Positions 48,621-57,409 of a DNA stretch of 64,000 nt are shown in pieces. Source of the DNA: Rhodopseudomonas palustris (GTDB taxonomy: Bacteria; Pseudomonadota; Alphaproteobacteria; Rhizobiales; Xanthobacteraceae); contig JACRJB010000062.1 of assembly GCA_016215605.1 (NCBI GenBank), positions 108,568 through 172,567 of the forward strand, in the 5' to 3' direction. Position 1 is the stretch's first letter, and each line of letters opens with the position of its first letter. Both the position numbers and the translations under genes were made by a program. The notes below the pieces were generated by a model, which did no database searches, was not told the DNA's origin, and saw only the letters and a program-made list of their open reading frames with translations.

Positions 48621-49019
48621 ATGACGCCGCTCGAGCTGATCAATTCGCGACCGCTGCCGTTTGCCGCCTTGATGGGCGTCAGCTTCGTCGAGGCCGGCCC
48701 CGATCGGGTGGTCGCCACCATGCTGGTGCGCCCGGATCTGTGCACGCTCGGCGAGGCGATCCATGGCGGCGCGGTGATGGCGCTGGCCGACACGGTCGGC
48801 GCGGCGGCCACCTTCGTCAATCTGCCGGCGGACGCCAAAGGGACGACCACGCTGGAGAGCAAGACCAACTTCATCGCCGCGGCCAAGGCGGGAACCACGG
48901 TGCGGGCGATTGCGACGCCGGTGCATCGGGGCAAACGGACCCAGGTGTGGCAGACCCGGATCGAGACCGAGGAGGGGCGGTTGGTCGGGATGGTCACCCA
49001 AACTCAGATGGTTCTCTGA
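48621..49019 (+). CDS. PaaI-type hotdog thioesterase
   Basis: 132 residues; hotdog-fold acyl-CoA thioesterase of the PaaI/YdiI group. The signature HGGAVMALADTVGAAA places the active-site acid (Asp) after the glycines; TLESKTNFIAAAKAGT is the usual substrate-strand region. AGGAGGG precedes ATG-ATG; the second (48621) is better spaced. Substrate unknown. Confidence 0.92.
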   Translation: MTPLELINSRPLPFAALMGVSFVEAGPDRVVATMLVRPDLCTLGEAIHGGAVMALADTVGAAATFVNLPADAKGTTTLESKTNFIAAAKAGTTVRAIATPVHRGKRTQVWQTRIETEEGRLVGMVTQTQMVL

Positions 49020-49198
49020 TACCGTTATTGACGGACCGAGCGCCTCCGTATCATCCCTAGAGTGCGGTGCAACAACACCTTTCGGCTGCGTCACTTTGCG
49101 CTCGCTCAAGGTTTGTTAAGCAGCTTGGTTCTATGCAGTTTTTGCGAAGTTCGATGGCAGTCTGCCAGTCGTTTCCCTGGCGTGCCCGCCATTTGATC

Positions 49199-49229
49199 TT
49201 GAAATTAATTGTGCGTCGCACAATATACT
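49199..49229 (+). promoter_or_regulatory. Promoter with perfect palindrome in a 19-bp spacer
   Basis: TTGAAA (49199-49204) and TATACT (49224-49229), each five of six consensus, separated by 19 bases. Between and touching them is a perfect 17-base palindrome, ATTGTGCGTCGCACAAT (49208-49224). A 19-base spacer containing the operator is typical of MerR-type promoters; a plain repressor operator is the alternative. About 60 bases upstream of the GNAT gene. Confidence 0.65.
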
Positions 49230-49287
49230 TTCGGTCTAGGGAATCGAACGCCTCCTTGAGGGTCGTCCCCAAAGGAGATGTGAATAA

Positions 49288-49908
49288 ATGTACGACGCTC
49301 TCATCGCCGATCTCACCGGGTCCAAAGGGACGATCAGGTCGCTGATCAACCAGGAACTTCCGCTGCTTCGGGACCACCTGCTGCGGCTCGACGCCGAGAG
49401 CCGGCGCGATCGCTTCAACGGCTATGCCGACGAGGGTTTCATCGACCGCTACGCCTCCAAATGCGGCGGCGACGGCACCATCATCATTGCCTATTTCGCC
49501 GAGGACGGGGCGGTGCACGCCGCAGCCGAACTGCATCAGCCCGACCTGTCGACCGACTCGCTGCCGGAAATCGCGTTCAGCGTCGAGGCGCATCTGCGGC
49601 GCAAGGGGATCGGCAGCATCCTGTTCAGGCAGCTGATGGAGGTGGCCCGGTCGCTCGGTTACGAGAACCTGCGCATCACCACCGGCTCGCAGAACCAGGC
49701 GATGCGCGCACTGGCCAACAAGTTCGGCGCCCATCTGACCTTCCGGCAGGGCGAGTCGACCGGCACGATCGATCTCAATCAGGAGATGCCGCGGACCAAC
49801 CAGCCGACGATCGAAATTCCGGCCGGCGCGGCGAGCGCGCTGATCGATTTCAATCAGGCGTGCTGGAATCTGTTTCTCCGGATGTCGGGTATCAACCGCG
49901 CCGCCTGA
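49288..49908 (+). CDS. GNAT family N-acetyltransferase
   Basis: 206 residues. The acetyl-CoA-binding motif A is visible as EAHLRRKGIGSILFRQLMEVARSLG, followed by NLRITTGSQNQAMRALANKFGA (motif B). The N-terminal 60 residues (LRLDAESRRDRFNGY) and a C-terminal extension with EIPAGAASALIDFN are unusual for the minimal fold. Acceptor unknown. AAAGGAG about nine bases before ATG 49288. Its promoter carries a strong palindrome (see 49199-49229), so expression is probably switched by a specific regulator. Confidence 0.9.
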   Translation: MYDALIADLTGSKGTIRSLINQELPLLRDHLLRLDAESRRDRFNGYADEGFIDRYASKCGGDGTIIIAYFAEDGAVHAAAELHQPDLSTDSLPEIAFSVEAHLRRKGIGSILFRQLMEVARSLGYENLRITTGSQNQAMRALANKFGAHLTFRQGESTGTIDLNQEMPRTNQPTIEIPAGAASALIDFNQACWNLFLRMSGINRAA

Positions 49909-49948
49909 CCTCGGTCGGCGACGGCGACGTCGCGGCCCTGAAACGTCA

Positions 49949-49976
49949 AACGCCGCGTGCTGATGCCCGCGGCGTT
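49949..49976 (+). terminator. Hairpin after the GNAT gene
   Basis: A perfect 9-bp stem, AACGCCGCG with CGCGGCGTT and a 10-base loop, 40 bases after the stop, followed by a broken T-run (GTCGTTTG). Reasonable terminator for the GNAT gene; it may also serve the convergent small gene. Confidence 0.5.
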
Positions 49977-50030
49977 GTCGTTTGATCTGGAGCTGCGATC
50001 GCCGACGCGATCCGCGCGCGTAGTTCGCGC

Positions 50031-50327
50031 TCAGACGCGCTTGTCGTTGCCGACGATGCGGCGCGAGACGCGGCGCTCGACGACCACCGAACGCTGCGCG
50101 CCTTGCTCGCCGGTGATCACGCGGGTGGTGCGCGCTGCGGCGCGGCCGGCCTTGCGCACTTCGCTCTGGACCTGCTCGACCGGCAGACCCATCAGCGACG
50201 CGGCGATTTCGGCCTGCGATTCCAGGTCGTCGGTGATTCCCATGGCGGCGAAAATCGCTTCCTCCAGCGTCGGAGGATCGCGCCGTACGCGGCGCACGCC
50301 ATACTTCGTATTCCAGTCTTCGCTCAT
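50031..50327 (-). CDS. Small basic conserved-type protein, 98 residues
   Basis: Starts ATG 50327 with GGGGCGG upstream. Soluble, begins SEDWNTKYGVRRVRRDPPTLEEAI and contains AASLMGLPVEQVQSEVRK; the C-terminal 30 residues are Arg/Val-rich (VVVERRVSRRIVGNDKRV), suggesting nucleic-acid or membrane contact. I believe homologues are usual in Rhizobiales, but their function is unknown to me. Confidence 0.78.
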   Translation of the reverse strand: MSEDWNTKYGVRRVRRDPPTLEEAIFAAMGITDDLESQAEIAASLMGLPVEQVQSEVRKAGRAAARTTRVITGEQGAQRSVVVERRVSRRIVGNDKRV

Positions 50328-50515
50328 CGACCGCCCCGAGGGTTTGTTGGGGAATACCTAGTTGAGCCGATGCTGCATTGCAATATGGAATCGGCGATGC
50401 GCGTGAGACCTTGGTCGATACCAACTACCGGATGCTTGCGGCAGATCAAGTGAAGCCGCCATTCATGGCAGCCCTGCGTCGGTGCCGACGTCAGGGCTGC
50501 GTCATGCCGTCGCCG

Positions 50516-50689
50516 CTACGCTCGGAAGATCGTGAAGCCGAGGATCAGCAGGACGATGAAGATCACGGCGAAGATGTAGAACAGAATGCGGGCCAGATCG
50601 GCCGAAGCGGCCGAGATGCCGGTGAAGCCGAAGATGCCGGCGACCACCGAGATCACCAGAAAGATCAGCGCCCATTTCAAGATCGTCAT
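50516..50689 (-). CDS. DUF1328 (YtjA) small membrane protein
   Basis: 57 residues with two transmembrane helices: [21 protein letters not shown], then [21 protein letters not shown]. This is the typical DUF1328 layout; function unknown, often stress-induced. Too short for many gene callers but clear by family. GGAGAG before ATG 50689, and a general-stress promoter about 32 bases upstream. Confidence 0.93.
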   Translation of the reverse strand: MTILKWALIFLVISVVAGIFGFTGISAASADLARILFYIFAVIFIVLLILGFTIFRA

Positions 50690-50720
50690 TGCCGTCGCTC
50701 TCCGTGAAAGATGGGGCATG

Positions 50721-50745
50721 AACGGGGAGCATCGGCCTTGGTTCC
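50721..50745 (-). promoter_or_regulatory. EcfG-type general stress promoter for the DUF1328 gene
   Basis: On the minus strand GGAAC (50741-50745), a 16-base spacer, then CGTT (50721-50724). GGAAC-N16/17-CGTT is the known EcfG (PhyR-NepR-EcfG) consensus in alphaproteobacteria. All nine conserved bases match, and the distance to the ATG (about 32 bases) gives a short leader. Confidence 0.65.
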
Positions 50746-50954
50746 GGCCGGACCGGATGATGCTAGTGTCGGGCGGCGGAATTGTTGGGGGCAACGCCGT
50801 GTTTGGGTTTGCGATCCGGGAGCCTTGGGCTAGCCCGGTCGCCGCGGGACAGGCCGATTTCGCCCGGAGGAACGCGCCGAGCGCGGGCCGGGCATCGCGC
50901 CGAATGCGGGCGGCCTGCGGCGGCGTCTGGTATGAGTTGGGGCGCAAAGGGACG

Positions 50955-51830
50955 ATGGAACCGATGACGGGATTTGCAGGGCGCGGACACGGGATGGTCC
51001 GGGAAATCGGCCGGCGGTTCGCCGCCGGTCTAGTCGCGACGCTGCTGCTGTCGGGCGCCGCGGTGCCGGCGTGGGCGCAGTCGGCCGATTTGGCGCTGTG
51101 CGACCGGATCGCAGCCGATCCGGCCGACCCGGACAAGCCGGCGGGCGTGAAGGGTGTCGCCGAGATCGCGCCCGGCGACGTCGAGATGGCGATCAAGTAC
51201 TGCCGCACCGCCGCCGGCGGCGCCCGCCGCGCGCTGTACGCGCTCGGCCGGGCCCATACGGCGAACAAGCAGCCGGCGGAAGCGATCGCGGCGTTCCGCA
51301 AGGCGGCCGACAAGGGCAGCACCTCGGCGATGGTCGAACTCGGCGTCGCCTATGCGACCGGCGCCGGCGTCGCCAGGGACGACGGCCGGGCCCGGCAATT
51401 GTTCGAGCGCGCCGCCGAGGCCGGAAATCCCCGCGGGGTCAGCAATCTCGCCGCCCTGTCCGGCACCACCCCGTCCGATCCGGCCAAGACCCGGGCGCTG
51501 CTGGCGAAGGGCGCGGAAACCAATGCCGAGGCGCAGTATCAGCTCGGCATCCTGCTGGCCGAAGGCGTCGGCGGTCCGAAGGACGACGTCGCCGCCCGCG
51601 CGCTGTTCGAGAAGGCGGCGGGGCAGGGGCATGCGGGCGCATTGGAGCGGATGGGCGCTTTTGCGCAGAGCGGGCGCGGCGGCCCGAAAGACTCCGCCGC
51701 GGCCAGGGGATTCTACGAAAAAGCGGCTGCGCTCGGCAACGCCGACGCCGCCGCGGCGCTGAAACGCGCCGACTGTCCGTTTGCGATCAAGGACAAGCAG
51801 GGAAAGCTTGTGAGCAACCTGTGCTTCTAG
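50955..51830 (+). CDS. Exported Sel1-like repeat protein
   Basis: 291 residues. Signal peptide ends about PAWAQ; a cysteine pair follows (LALCDRIA ... AIKYCRTA). Four to five Sel1-like/TPR helical repeats then run to residue 275, e.g. [30 protein letters not shown] and [21 protein letters not shown] in successive copies. The C-terminus has another cysteine pair (DCPF, NLCF). Such proteins scaffold interactions in the envelope. AAAGGG before ATG 50955; a start at 50994 is possible. Confidence 0.88.
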   Translation: MEPMTGFAGRGHGMVREIGRRFAAGLVATLLLSGAAVPAWAQSADLALCDRIAADPADPDKPAGVKGVAEIAPGDVEMAIKYCRTAAGGARRALYALGRAHTANKQPAEAIAAFRKAADKGSTSAMVELGVAYATGAGVARDDGRARQLFERAAEAGNPRGVSNLAALSGTTPSDPAKTRALLAKGAETNAEAQYQLGILLAEGVGGPKDDVAARALFEKAAGQGHAGALERMGAFAQSGRGGPKDSAAARGFYEKAAALGNADAAAALKRADCPFAIKDKQGKLVSNLCF

Positions 51831-52084
51831 GTACGGGCCGGAATCCTGCCTGACGCAGAAATCTTGTATCGAATCGATGATTGGATCACGGCTGGGAACG
51901 GTCGGCGACGACAGCTGTCTGATCCAGGTCAACAACGGGGCGCAGCCGATATGAATAGAAGCATGGGACCGGACGCCGGCCGCAAGGCCAGGGCCACGCG
52001 CCATTCGTGTCGTGCCGGTGTCGACGAGGCGCGCCCCGCATTCGGCGCCCTGACCGACCGGGTGAATGGGGCCAGGGGTCGAGC

Positions 52085-53947
52085 ATGAGCCAGCACAAAC
52101 ACAGTGTCGGGTTGCTGGTCAGCGCGATCGGCGTGGTGTTCGGCGACATCGGTACCAGTCCGCTCTACGCCATGAAGGAAACCTTCGCCGGCCATCACCC
52201 GATCGCGGTCACCCCGGAGAACATCTTCGGCGTGCTGTCGCTGGTGTTCTGGACGGTGATGCTGCTGGTCACGGTGAAGTACGTCATCGTCATCATGCGC
52301 GCCGACAACCACGGCGAAGGCGGCAGTCTCGCGCTGCTGGCGCTGGTGACGGAACTGACCCGCGGGCGGCGCGTGCATTATCCGCTGATGTTGCTGGGCG
52401 TGATCGCCGCCGCGCTGTTCTACGGCGACAGCATGATCACGCCGGCGATCTCGGTGCTCAGCGCCGTGGAGGGCCTCGAGGTCGTCACGCCGGATCTGAA
52501 GGCTTATGTGGTGCCGGTCACCGCGGTGGTGCTGACCGCGCTGTTCGCGATCCAGTCGCGCGGCACCGGACTGGTCGGCCGGCTGTTCGGCCCGGTGATG
52601 TGCGCGTGGTTCGTCACGCTCGCACTGCTCGGCATCGCCAACATCGTGCGTGCGCCGGAAGTGCTCGAGGCGATCAGTCCGACATTCGCCGTCGAATTCG
52701 TCATCCGCCATCCGCTGATGAGTTTCTACGCACTGGGTTCTGTGGTGCTGGCCGTCACCGGCGGCGAGGCGCTGTACACCGACATGGGCCATTTCGGCCG
52801 GTTTCCGATCAGGCTGGCCTGGTTCTGCCTGGTGCTGCCAGCGCTGCTGCTGAACTATTTCGGCCAGGGCGCGCTGCTGATCGCCGATCCCGCCGCGATC
52901 CAGAACCCGTTCTTCCGGATGGGGCCGGAATGGATGGTGATGCCGATGGTCGCGCTCGCCACGCTGGCCACCGTGATCGCCTCGCAGGCGGTGATCTCGG
53001 GCGCGTTCTCGGTGGCGCGGCAGGCGATCCAGCTCGGCCTGCTGCCGCGGATGACGATCGTGCACACCTCCGGCGAGGAAGCCGGTCAGATCTACGTGCC
53101 GTTCACCAACTGGACCTTGTACTTCGCCGTGATGGCGCTGGTGATCGGCTTCCAGTCGTCGAGCAATCTGGCGGCGGCCTACGGCATCGCGGTGACCGGC
53201 ACGATGATGATCGACACCATCCTGGTGTCGTTCGTGATGGCGCTGCTGTGGCGTTGGAACATGGCGCTGGTGATCGCCGTCGCCGGCACGCTGCTGGCGG
53301 TCGATTTCGCGTATTTCGCCGCCAACATCATCAAGGTGGCGCAGGGCGGCTGGTTCCCGCTGTTCATCGGCTTCATCTCGTTCACGGTGCTGACGACCTG
53401 GCGGCGCGGCCGGGCGCTGGTGCGCAAGCAACTCAAGAAACAGGCGGTGCCGCTCGACGTCGTGCTGCGCGCGCTCGGGCCCAACGTGTCGCGCGCCCGC
53501 GGCACCGCGGTGTTTCTGACCGCCGCGACCGACGGCGTGCCGCCGGCGCTGCTGCACAATCTCAAGCACAACCAGACCGTCCATCAGCGCGTGGTGCTGG
53601 CGACGGTGACCACGGCGGAGACGCCCTACGTGCCCGACAGCGAGCGCGTGCACATGACCGATATCGGCGACGGCTTCCATCGCCTGATCATCCGCTATGG
53701 CTTCATGCAGACGCCGGACATTCCGGCGGCGCTGACGCTGTGCAAGCAGTTCGGCCACGAGTTCAACATGATGTCGACCTCGTTCTTCCTCAGCCGCGAG
53801 ACCTTCGTGCCGAGCCTCAATCCCGGCATGGCGCTGTGGCGCGAGCGGCTGTTCACGTTCATGACGCTGAACGCGACGCGGGCGACGACCTTCTTCAAGA
53901 TCCCGACCGACCGCGTCGTCGAGCTCGGCACGCAGCTCGAGATCTGA
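52085..53947 (+). CDS. kup: Potassium uptake protein Kup (Trk low-affinity type)
   Basis: 620 residues; proton-coupled K+ importer of the KUP/HAK/KT family. Begins [25 protein letters not shown], the family signature; about twelve membrane helices to residue 430, with [20 protein letters not shown] and [13 protein letters not shown] (conserved acidic residues), and a soluble C-terminal domain ending in a membrane-proximal region with [14 protein letters not shown] 52085 preceded by AGGGG. Several kup paralogues are usual in this group. Confidence 0.96.
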   Translation: MSQHKHSVGLLVSAIGVVFGDIGTSPLYAMKETFAGHHPIAVTPENIFGVLSLVFWTVMLLVTVKYVIVIMRADNHGEGGSLALLALVTELTRGRRVHYPLMLLGVIAAALFYGDSMITPAISVLSAVEGLEVVTPDLKAYVVPVTAVVLTALFAIQSRGTGLVGRLFGPVMCAWFVTLALLGIANIVRAPEVLEAISPTFAVEFVIRHPLMSFYALGSVVLAVTGGEALYTDMGHFGRFPIRLAWFCLVLPALLLNYFGQGALLIADPAAIQNPFFRMGPEWMVMPMVALATLATVIASQAVISGAFSVARQAIQLGLLPRMTIVHTSGEEAGQIYVPFTNWTLYFAVMALVIGFQSSSNLAAAYGIAVTGTMMIDTILVSFVMALLWRWNMALVIAVAGTLLAVDFAYFAANIIKVAQGGWFPLFIGFISFTVLTTWRRGRALVRKQLKKQAVPLDVVLRALGPNVSRARGTAVFLTAATDGVPPALLHNLKHNQTVHQRVVLATVTTAETPYVPDSERVHMTDIGDGFHRLIIRYGFMQTPDIPAALTLCKQFGHEFNMMSTSFFLSRETFVPSLNPGMALWRERLFTFMTLNATRATTFFKIPTDRVVELGTQLEI

Positions 53948-54190
53948 TCGCCACGTGACGCGGGCGAATCCACGATCGCTTCGCGTTCGGAGCGATCAAG
54001 CAAGGCTGGGCTGTAATTGCGAAGGCCATGCAATCGCCGCCGACTTAACCGCCATTAACGGTGTAAATTAGTTCGATTGCGCGAGATCTCTGTCAGTCAA
54101 TCGTCAGCGGACAGCTCGTAGTTGTCGGTCTGCCTCGTCGCGCGCGTTGCGCCGGGGCCAACCAGCCAACCGCCGAGAGGAGACCTCACG

Positions 54191-54466
54191 ATGACCAGAT
54201 TCGCCCTGTGCTGTGCCGCTGTTGCCGTCTGTCTCACGCTGCCGCTGACGAGTCTCGCGGGCGTCGCCGCCGAATCCGGCGCGCACAAGGGACAGGCCAA
54301 GCATGGTCGTTCCGGCGATCCGATGCAGGCCTCGGCATCGATGCCGGGTGCGGCGGTGGCCGTGCGCTACGACAGCGCCTGCCGGGCGAAATACGCGATC
54401 AGCAGCGTCGGCTACCACGACTGCCTGCAGCGGCTGCCGGCGACGGCGCTGATCGGCGGCCGCTGA
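54191..54466 (+). CDS. Small exported protein, 91 residues
   Basis: ATG 54191 with GAGGAG about nine bases upstream. Signal peptide (MTRFALCCAAVAVCLTLPLTSLAGVAA), then a His/Lys-containing linker and SACRAKYAISSVGYHDCLQRLP, with two cysteines placed to bond. No family recognised. About 240 bases of non-coding DNA separate it from kup. Confidence 0.7.
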   Translation: MTRFALCCAAVAVCLTLPLTSLAGVAAESGAHKGQAKHGRSGDPMQASASMPGAAVAVRYDSACRAKYAISSVGYHDCLQRLPATALIGGR

Positions 54467-54490
54467 GCGGCTGCTCATGCGCCTTTGCGC

Positions 54491-55141
54491 TCAGGCCAGT
54501 CCGAGCGCGAAGGCCAGCGTGCCGACCGCCGCGTGCGACACGATCAGCGGCCAGATGTTCCGCATCCACAGATAAGCGGCGCCCCACACCAGCCCCAGCA
54601 GGAAGGTGTTGAGCAGCAGCGCCGGGTCGCCGTAGCAGAGGTGGATCAGCGAGAACATCGCCGCCGAATACATCAGATAGGCCCAGCCGCCGCGTGACAG
54701 CCGATCGGTGATCAGCTTCGGGATCGAGCGGCACACCACCTCCTGGCACGGACTCGACACCAGCACGTAGAACGGCGCGAAGCTGAGCCACGCCGGCGGC
54801 TTCGCCTCGAAGGTGAAGACCTGGGTCTGCAGCAGCATCACCGCGGCGATCGCCAGCGTGACGGCCGCGCAGCCGAGCCAATGCCGCCATTGATGCGGCT
54901 TGCCGAAGCCGAGCTCGGCGAACGAGACGCCGGCCCATAGGCACAGGCCGATGCACAGCCCGGAGACCAGCAGCAGGGCGTGGATGCGGTAGGCGAAGGG
55001 GAGGAGGCCGAGCTGGATCGCGATGCCCGGGCCGGCGAGCAGCAGCGCCAGGCCGGCCAGCGGCGCCAGCGGCCAGCGCTGCAGGCGGGTCGTGGTCTCG
55101 ATGTCGGCGGGCATCGGCCCCGCGTGTCGCAAATCTGTCAT
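54491..55141 (-). CDS. CPBP family intramembrane protein (Abi-like)
   Basis: 216 residues from ATG 55141 (starts at 55159 and 55114 also possible; no good ribosome site). Six to seven helices. The CPBP/Abi motifs are near PCQEVVCRSIP (canonical EExxxR, here QE-VVC-R), AMFSLIHLCYG (His) and SHAAVG (His). CPBP proteins are glutamate-type intramembrane proteases or have lost activity; the first Glu is Gln here, so activity is uncertain. Confidence 0.85.
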   Translation of the reverse strand: MTDLRHAGPMPADIETTTRLQRWPLAPLAGLALLLAGPGIAIQLGLLPFAYRIHALLLVSGLCIGLCLWAGVSFAELGFGKPHQWRHWLGCAAVTLAIAAVMLLQTQVFTFEAKPPAWLSFAPFYVLVSSPCQEVVCRSIPKLITDRLSRGGWAYLMYSAAMFSLIHLCYGDPALLLNTFLLGLVWGAAYLWMRNIWPLIVSHAAVGTLAFALGLA

Positions 55142-55216
55142 CGTGCGATCACACGGCATTTGCCGCGATGACGCCAGTCACATCCTCGCCAGTGCTGAAC
55201 GATCTCCTACGCGCGC

Positions 55217-55474
55217 TCAGCGCCGGCTGCTGCCGCCGACGCCGACGTCGATCCCGCCGCCGAGCTTGACGCAGGTGGTGCTGCCCTCGACCTGGACGAA
55301 GCCCGCGCCGAACGCGGCGCAGGGATTGCTCCTGGTCTGCTTCGGTGCAGCCGCCAGAGGTTTGGCCGCGGGCCGATCCGCCGGCGAGGCGTCCGAGAAG
55401 CCTCGGGACAATCCCTGGGCCGATGCGGCGACCGGCAGTGCGGCGATGGCGAGGGCAATCAGCAGCTGTCTCAT
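55217..55474 (-). CDS. Miniature porin-like exported protein, 85 residues
   Basis: ATG 55474 with AGGGGA upstream and a signal peptide (LLIALAIAALPVAASAQ). The mature part ends NPCAAFGAGFVQVEGSTTCVKLGGGIDVG, which is strikingly like the first strand of alphaproteobacterial porins (Cys, GAGF, T-x-C-x-K-x-GG) but stops where the barrel would begin. Could be a porin relic or a small protein with its own job. The final residues are Gly/Ser/Arg. Confidence 0.75.
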   Translation of the reverse strand: MRQLLIALAIAALPVAASAQGLSRGFSDASPADRPAAKPLAAAPKQTRSNPCAAFGAGFVQVEGSTTCVKLGGGIDVGVGGSSRR

Positions 55475-55716
55475 GTCCCCTGATTATCGCACGCGCCTTC
55501 CGATTTCCACGGCCGTCGCGGCCGTGGACGGCGCAGGTTCCGCCCCAAACAAGCCGCAATCGCGCCGCTGAGCTTGGCGGGCGGTGGACAACCGCGGGCG
55601 GCGATCGCGCGACTCGCTTGACGTTGCCGCCATGCTTGGATTTGAGGAAGCGTTCGCTTTTGACCAGTCGCCCGGCGCAGGGGCCGCGCGGGGCTCCCGC
55701 ATTCGACGAGGATTCG

Positions 55717-56181
55717 ATGAGAACGATGATTGTCATGGTGGCGCTGCTGGCTTCGAGCGCAGCGCTGGCGCAGAACGCAACCGCGCCGAGCAGCACGCCG
55801 ATGGTCGGCGACCGGCCGCTGGTGCAGGTCAAGCCGCGCGGCCAGGCGGGGGCCAAGAACGATGCCGCCAAGACCGACGCTGCCAAGACCGACGCTGCCA
55901 AGACCGACGCCGCCAAGACCGGTGCCGCCAAGCCGGCCAAGCCCGGCAAGCCATCGGTCGCGGCGCAGTTGCAGGCCTGTCTCGAAATCGACGACGGCAG
56001 CAAGGAACGGCTCGATTGCTACGACGCGATCTTCCCGCCGAAGCCGAAGACGCTGAAGCCCGGCGCCAAGCCGCAGCCGGCCAAGGCGGTCGCCGATTGC
56101 CGCTTCACCAAGGAACAGGACGAACGACTGGCCTGCTTCAACGGCTTTGCCGAGTCGGTGCCGAAGCTGCCGAAGACCTGA
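55717..56181 (+). CDS. Exported protein with AAKTD repeats and paired Cys motif
   Basis: 154 residues; ATG 55717 behind GAGGA. Signal peptide ends SSAALAQ. A five-copy 15-bp tandem repeat encodes an AAK(T/N)(D/G) linker, followed by Pro/Lys-rich sequence. The C-terminal domain has two copies of a Cys ... RL-x-C-(Y/F) motif: ACLEIDDGSKERLDCYDAIF and DCRFTKEQDERLACFNGF. Similar motifs occur in small envelope proteins of Gram-negatives. Function unknown. Confidence 0.8.
   Translation: MRTMIVMVALLASSAALAQNATAPSSTPMVGDRPLVQVKPRGQAGAKNDAAKTDAAKTDAAKTDAAKTGAAKPAKPGKPSVAAQLQACLEIDDGSKERLDCYDAIFPPKPKTLKPGAKPQPAKAVADCRFTKEQDERLACFNGFAESVPKLPKT
55852..55926 (+). repeat. Five-copy 15-bp tandem repeat within the coding region
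   Basis: Units of GCCAAGACCGACGCY (first and last variant) encode alternating AK-T-D-A. Being a multiple of three, copy number can change without breaking the frame. Likely linker-length variation. Confidence 0.85.
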
Positions 56182-56238
56182 CGGCCCCATCATTTCCATC
56201 GGGAACAAGTTCCGGGCCGCGCGCCTTGTCCAGGGCGC

Positions 56239-56736
56239 ATGAAGTCCTTCGCCCCTGACACGCCGCTCGGTCGGCTGATGACCGCGCCGATGCGGCCGGG
56301 ACGGCTCGACTGGATCGGGCTGCGTCCGGGCCGCCGCATGCCGATGCGGATCGCCGAGCAGGCGACGCTGATCGCCGGCCGCGGCATCGAAGGCGATCGC
56401 TATCGCACCAGCAACAATGGCGCCCGGCAGGTGACGCTGATCGCGGCCGAAGATCTCGCCGCGATCGCCGGCTTTCTCGGCCGAGACGCGGTGGCGCCGG
56501 AACTGCTCCGCCGCAATCTCGTCAGCCGCGGTGTCAATCTGGCGGCGCTGAAGGGCCAGCGCTTTCGCGTCGGCGCGGCGCTGCTCGAAGGGGCGGGGGA
56601 TTGCGCGCCGTGCAGCCGGATGGAAGAGACCTTCGGCCCGGGCGGCTACAACGCGGTGCGCGGCCGCGGCGGACTCACCGCGCGCGTGCTCGAAGGCGGC
56701 GTGATCCGGATCGGCGATCCGATCGAACGTCTGTAG
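56239..56736 (+). CDS. MOSC domain protein
   Basis: 165 residues, almost all MOSC (about 10-160). MOSC proteins bind molybdenum cofactor or handle sulphur through a conserved cysteine; here it lies in AGDCAPCSRMEETFGPG, matching the family pattern, with GIEGDRYRTSNNGARQVTLIAAEDL before it. No Moco genes are nearby. Start ATG 56239; the ribosome site CAGGG is modest. Confidence 0.9.
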   Translation: MKSFAPDTPLGRLMTAPMRPGRLDWIGLRPGRRMPMRIAEQATLIAGRGIEGDRYRTSNNGARQVTLIAAEDLAAIAGFLGRDAVAPELLRRNLVSRGVNLAALKGQRFRVGAALLEGAGDCAPCSRMEETFGPGGYNAVRGRGGLTARVLEGGVIRIGDPIERL

Positions 56737-56787
56737 GTTCGGACGTCGGCGCGCGAACCTGTCGTCTCATCGCAAAGGAGTGTTTCG

Positions 56788-57378
56788 ATGGCCCACCGCC
56801 TGCTCGTGTTGTACGGCTCGTATCGCTCCGACCGGATGGGCATCCGGCTGGCGAACTACATCGTCGCGGGGCTGCGGGCGCGCGGCGACGAGGTCGAACT
56901 GATCGACGCCAAGGCGGTCGGGCTGCCGATGTTCGACCGGATGTACAAGGAATATCCCAAAGGCGAGGCGCCCGCCGCGATGGAAGACCTCGCCGCGAAA
57001 ATCCGCGGCGCCGACGGCTTCGTGTTCGTCACCGGCGAATACAATTGGGGCGTTCAGCCGGGTTTGAAGAATCTCACCGATCATTTCCTCGAAGAATGGT
57101 TCTGGCGGCCGGCGGCGATCGCGAGCTACTCGGCCGGGCGCTTCTCCGGCGTGCGCGCGGCGACGGCGTGGCACGGCACGCTCAGCGAAATGGGCATGGT
57201 GGTGATCTCGTCGACGCTCGCGGCCGGGCCGATCGCGCAGACGCTGGACGAGAGCGGCGCGCCGACCGGCGACGGCGGCAAATCGCTCGCCCGCGCGTTT
57301 CCGCGCTTCGCCGACGATCTCGCCTGGTGGGCCGAGGCGGCCAGGACGCAGCGGGCGAAGCTGAAGCCGCCGTATTGA
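56788..57378 (+). CDS. NADPH-dependent FMN reductase family protein
   Basis: 196 residues of the flavodoxin-like fold. FMN phosphate loop YGSYRSDRMGIRLANY at the start, and the isoalloxazine loop VFVTGEYNWGVQPGLKNLTDHF in the family position. Reduces flavin or quinones/azo compounds; exact substrate unknown. AAAGGAG before ATG 56788. Between a MOSC gene and a truncated haemoglobin. Confidence 0.92.
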   Translation: MAHRLLVLYGSYRSDRMGIRLANYIVAGLRARGDEVELIDAKAVGLPMFDRMYKEYPKGEAPAAMEDLAAKIRGADGFVFVTGEYNWGVQPGLKNLTDHFLEEWFWRPAAIASYSAGRFSGVRAATAWHGTLSEMGMVVISSTLAAGPIAQTLDESGAPTGDGGKSLARAFPRFADDLAWWAEAARTQRAKLKPPY

Positions 57379-57409
57379 GTGCGGCCGCGCCGCGCATTAC
57401 ATCTGTCCG

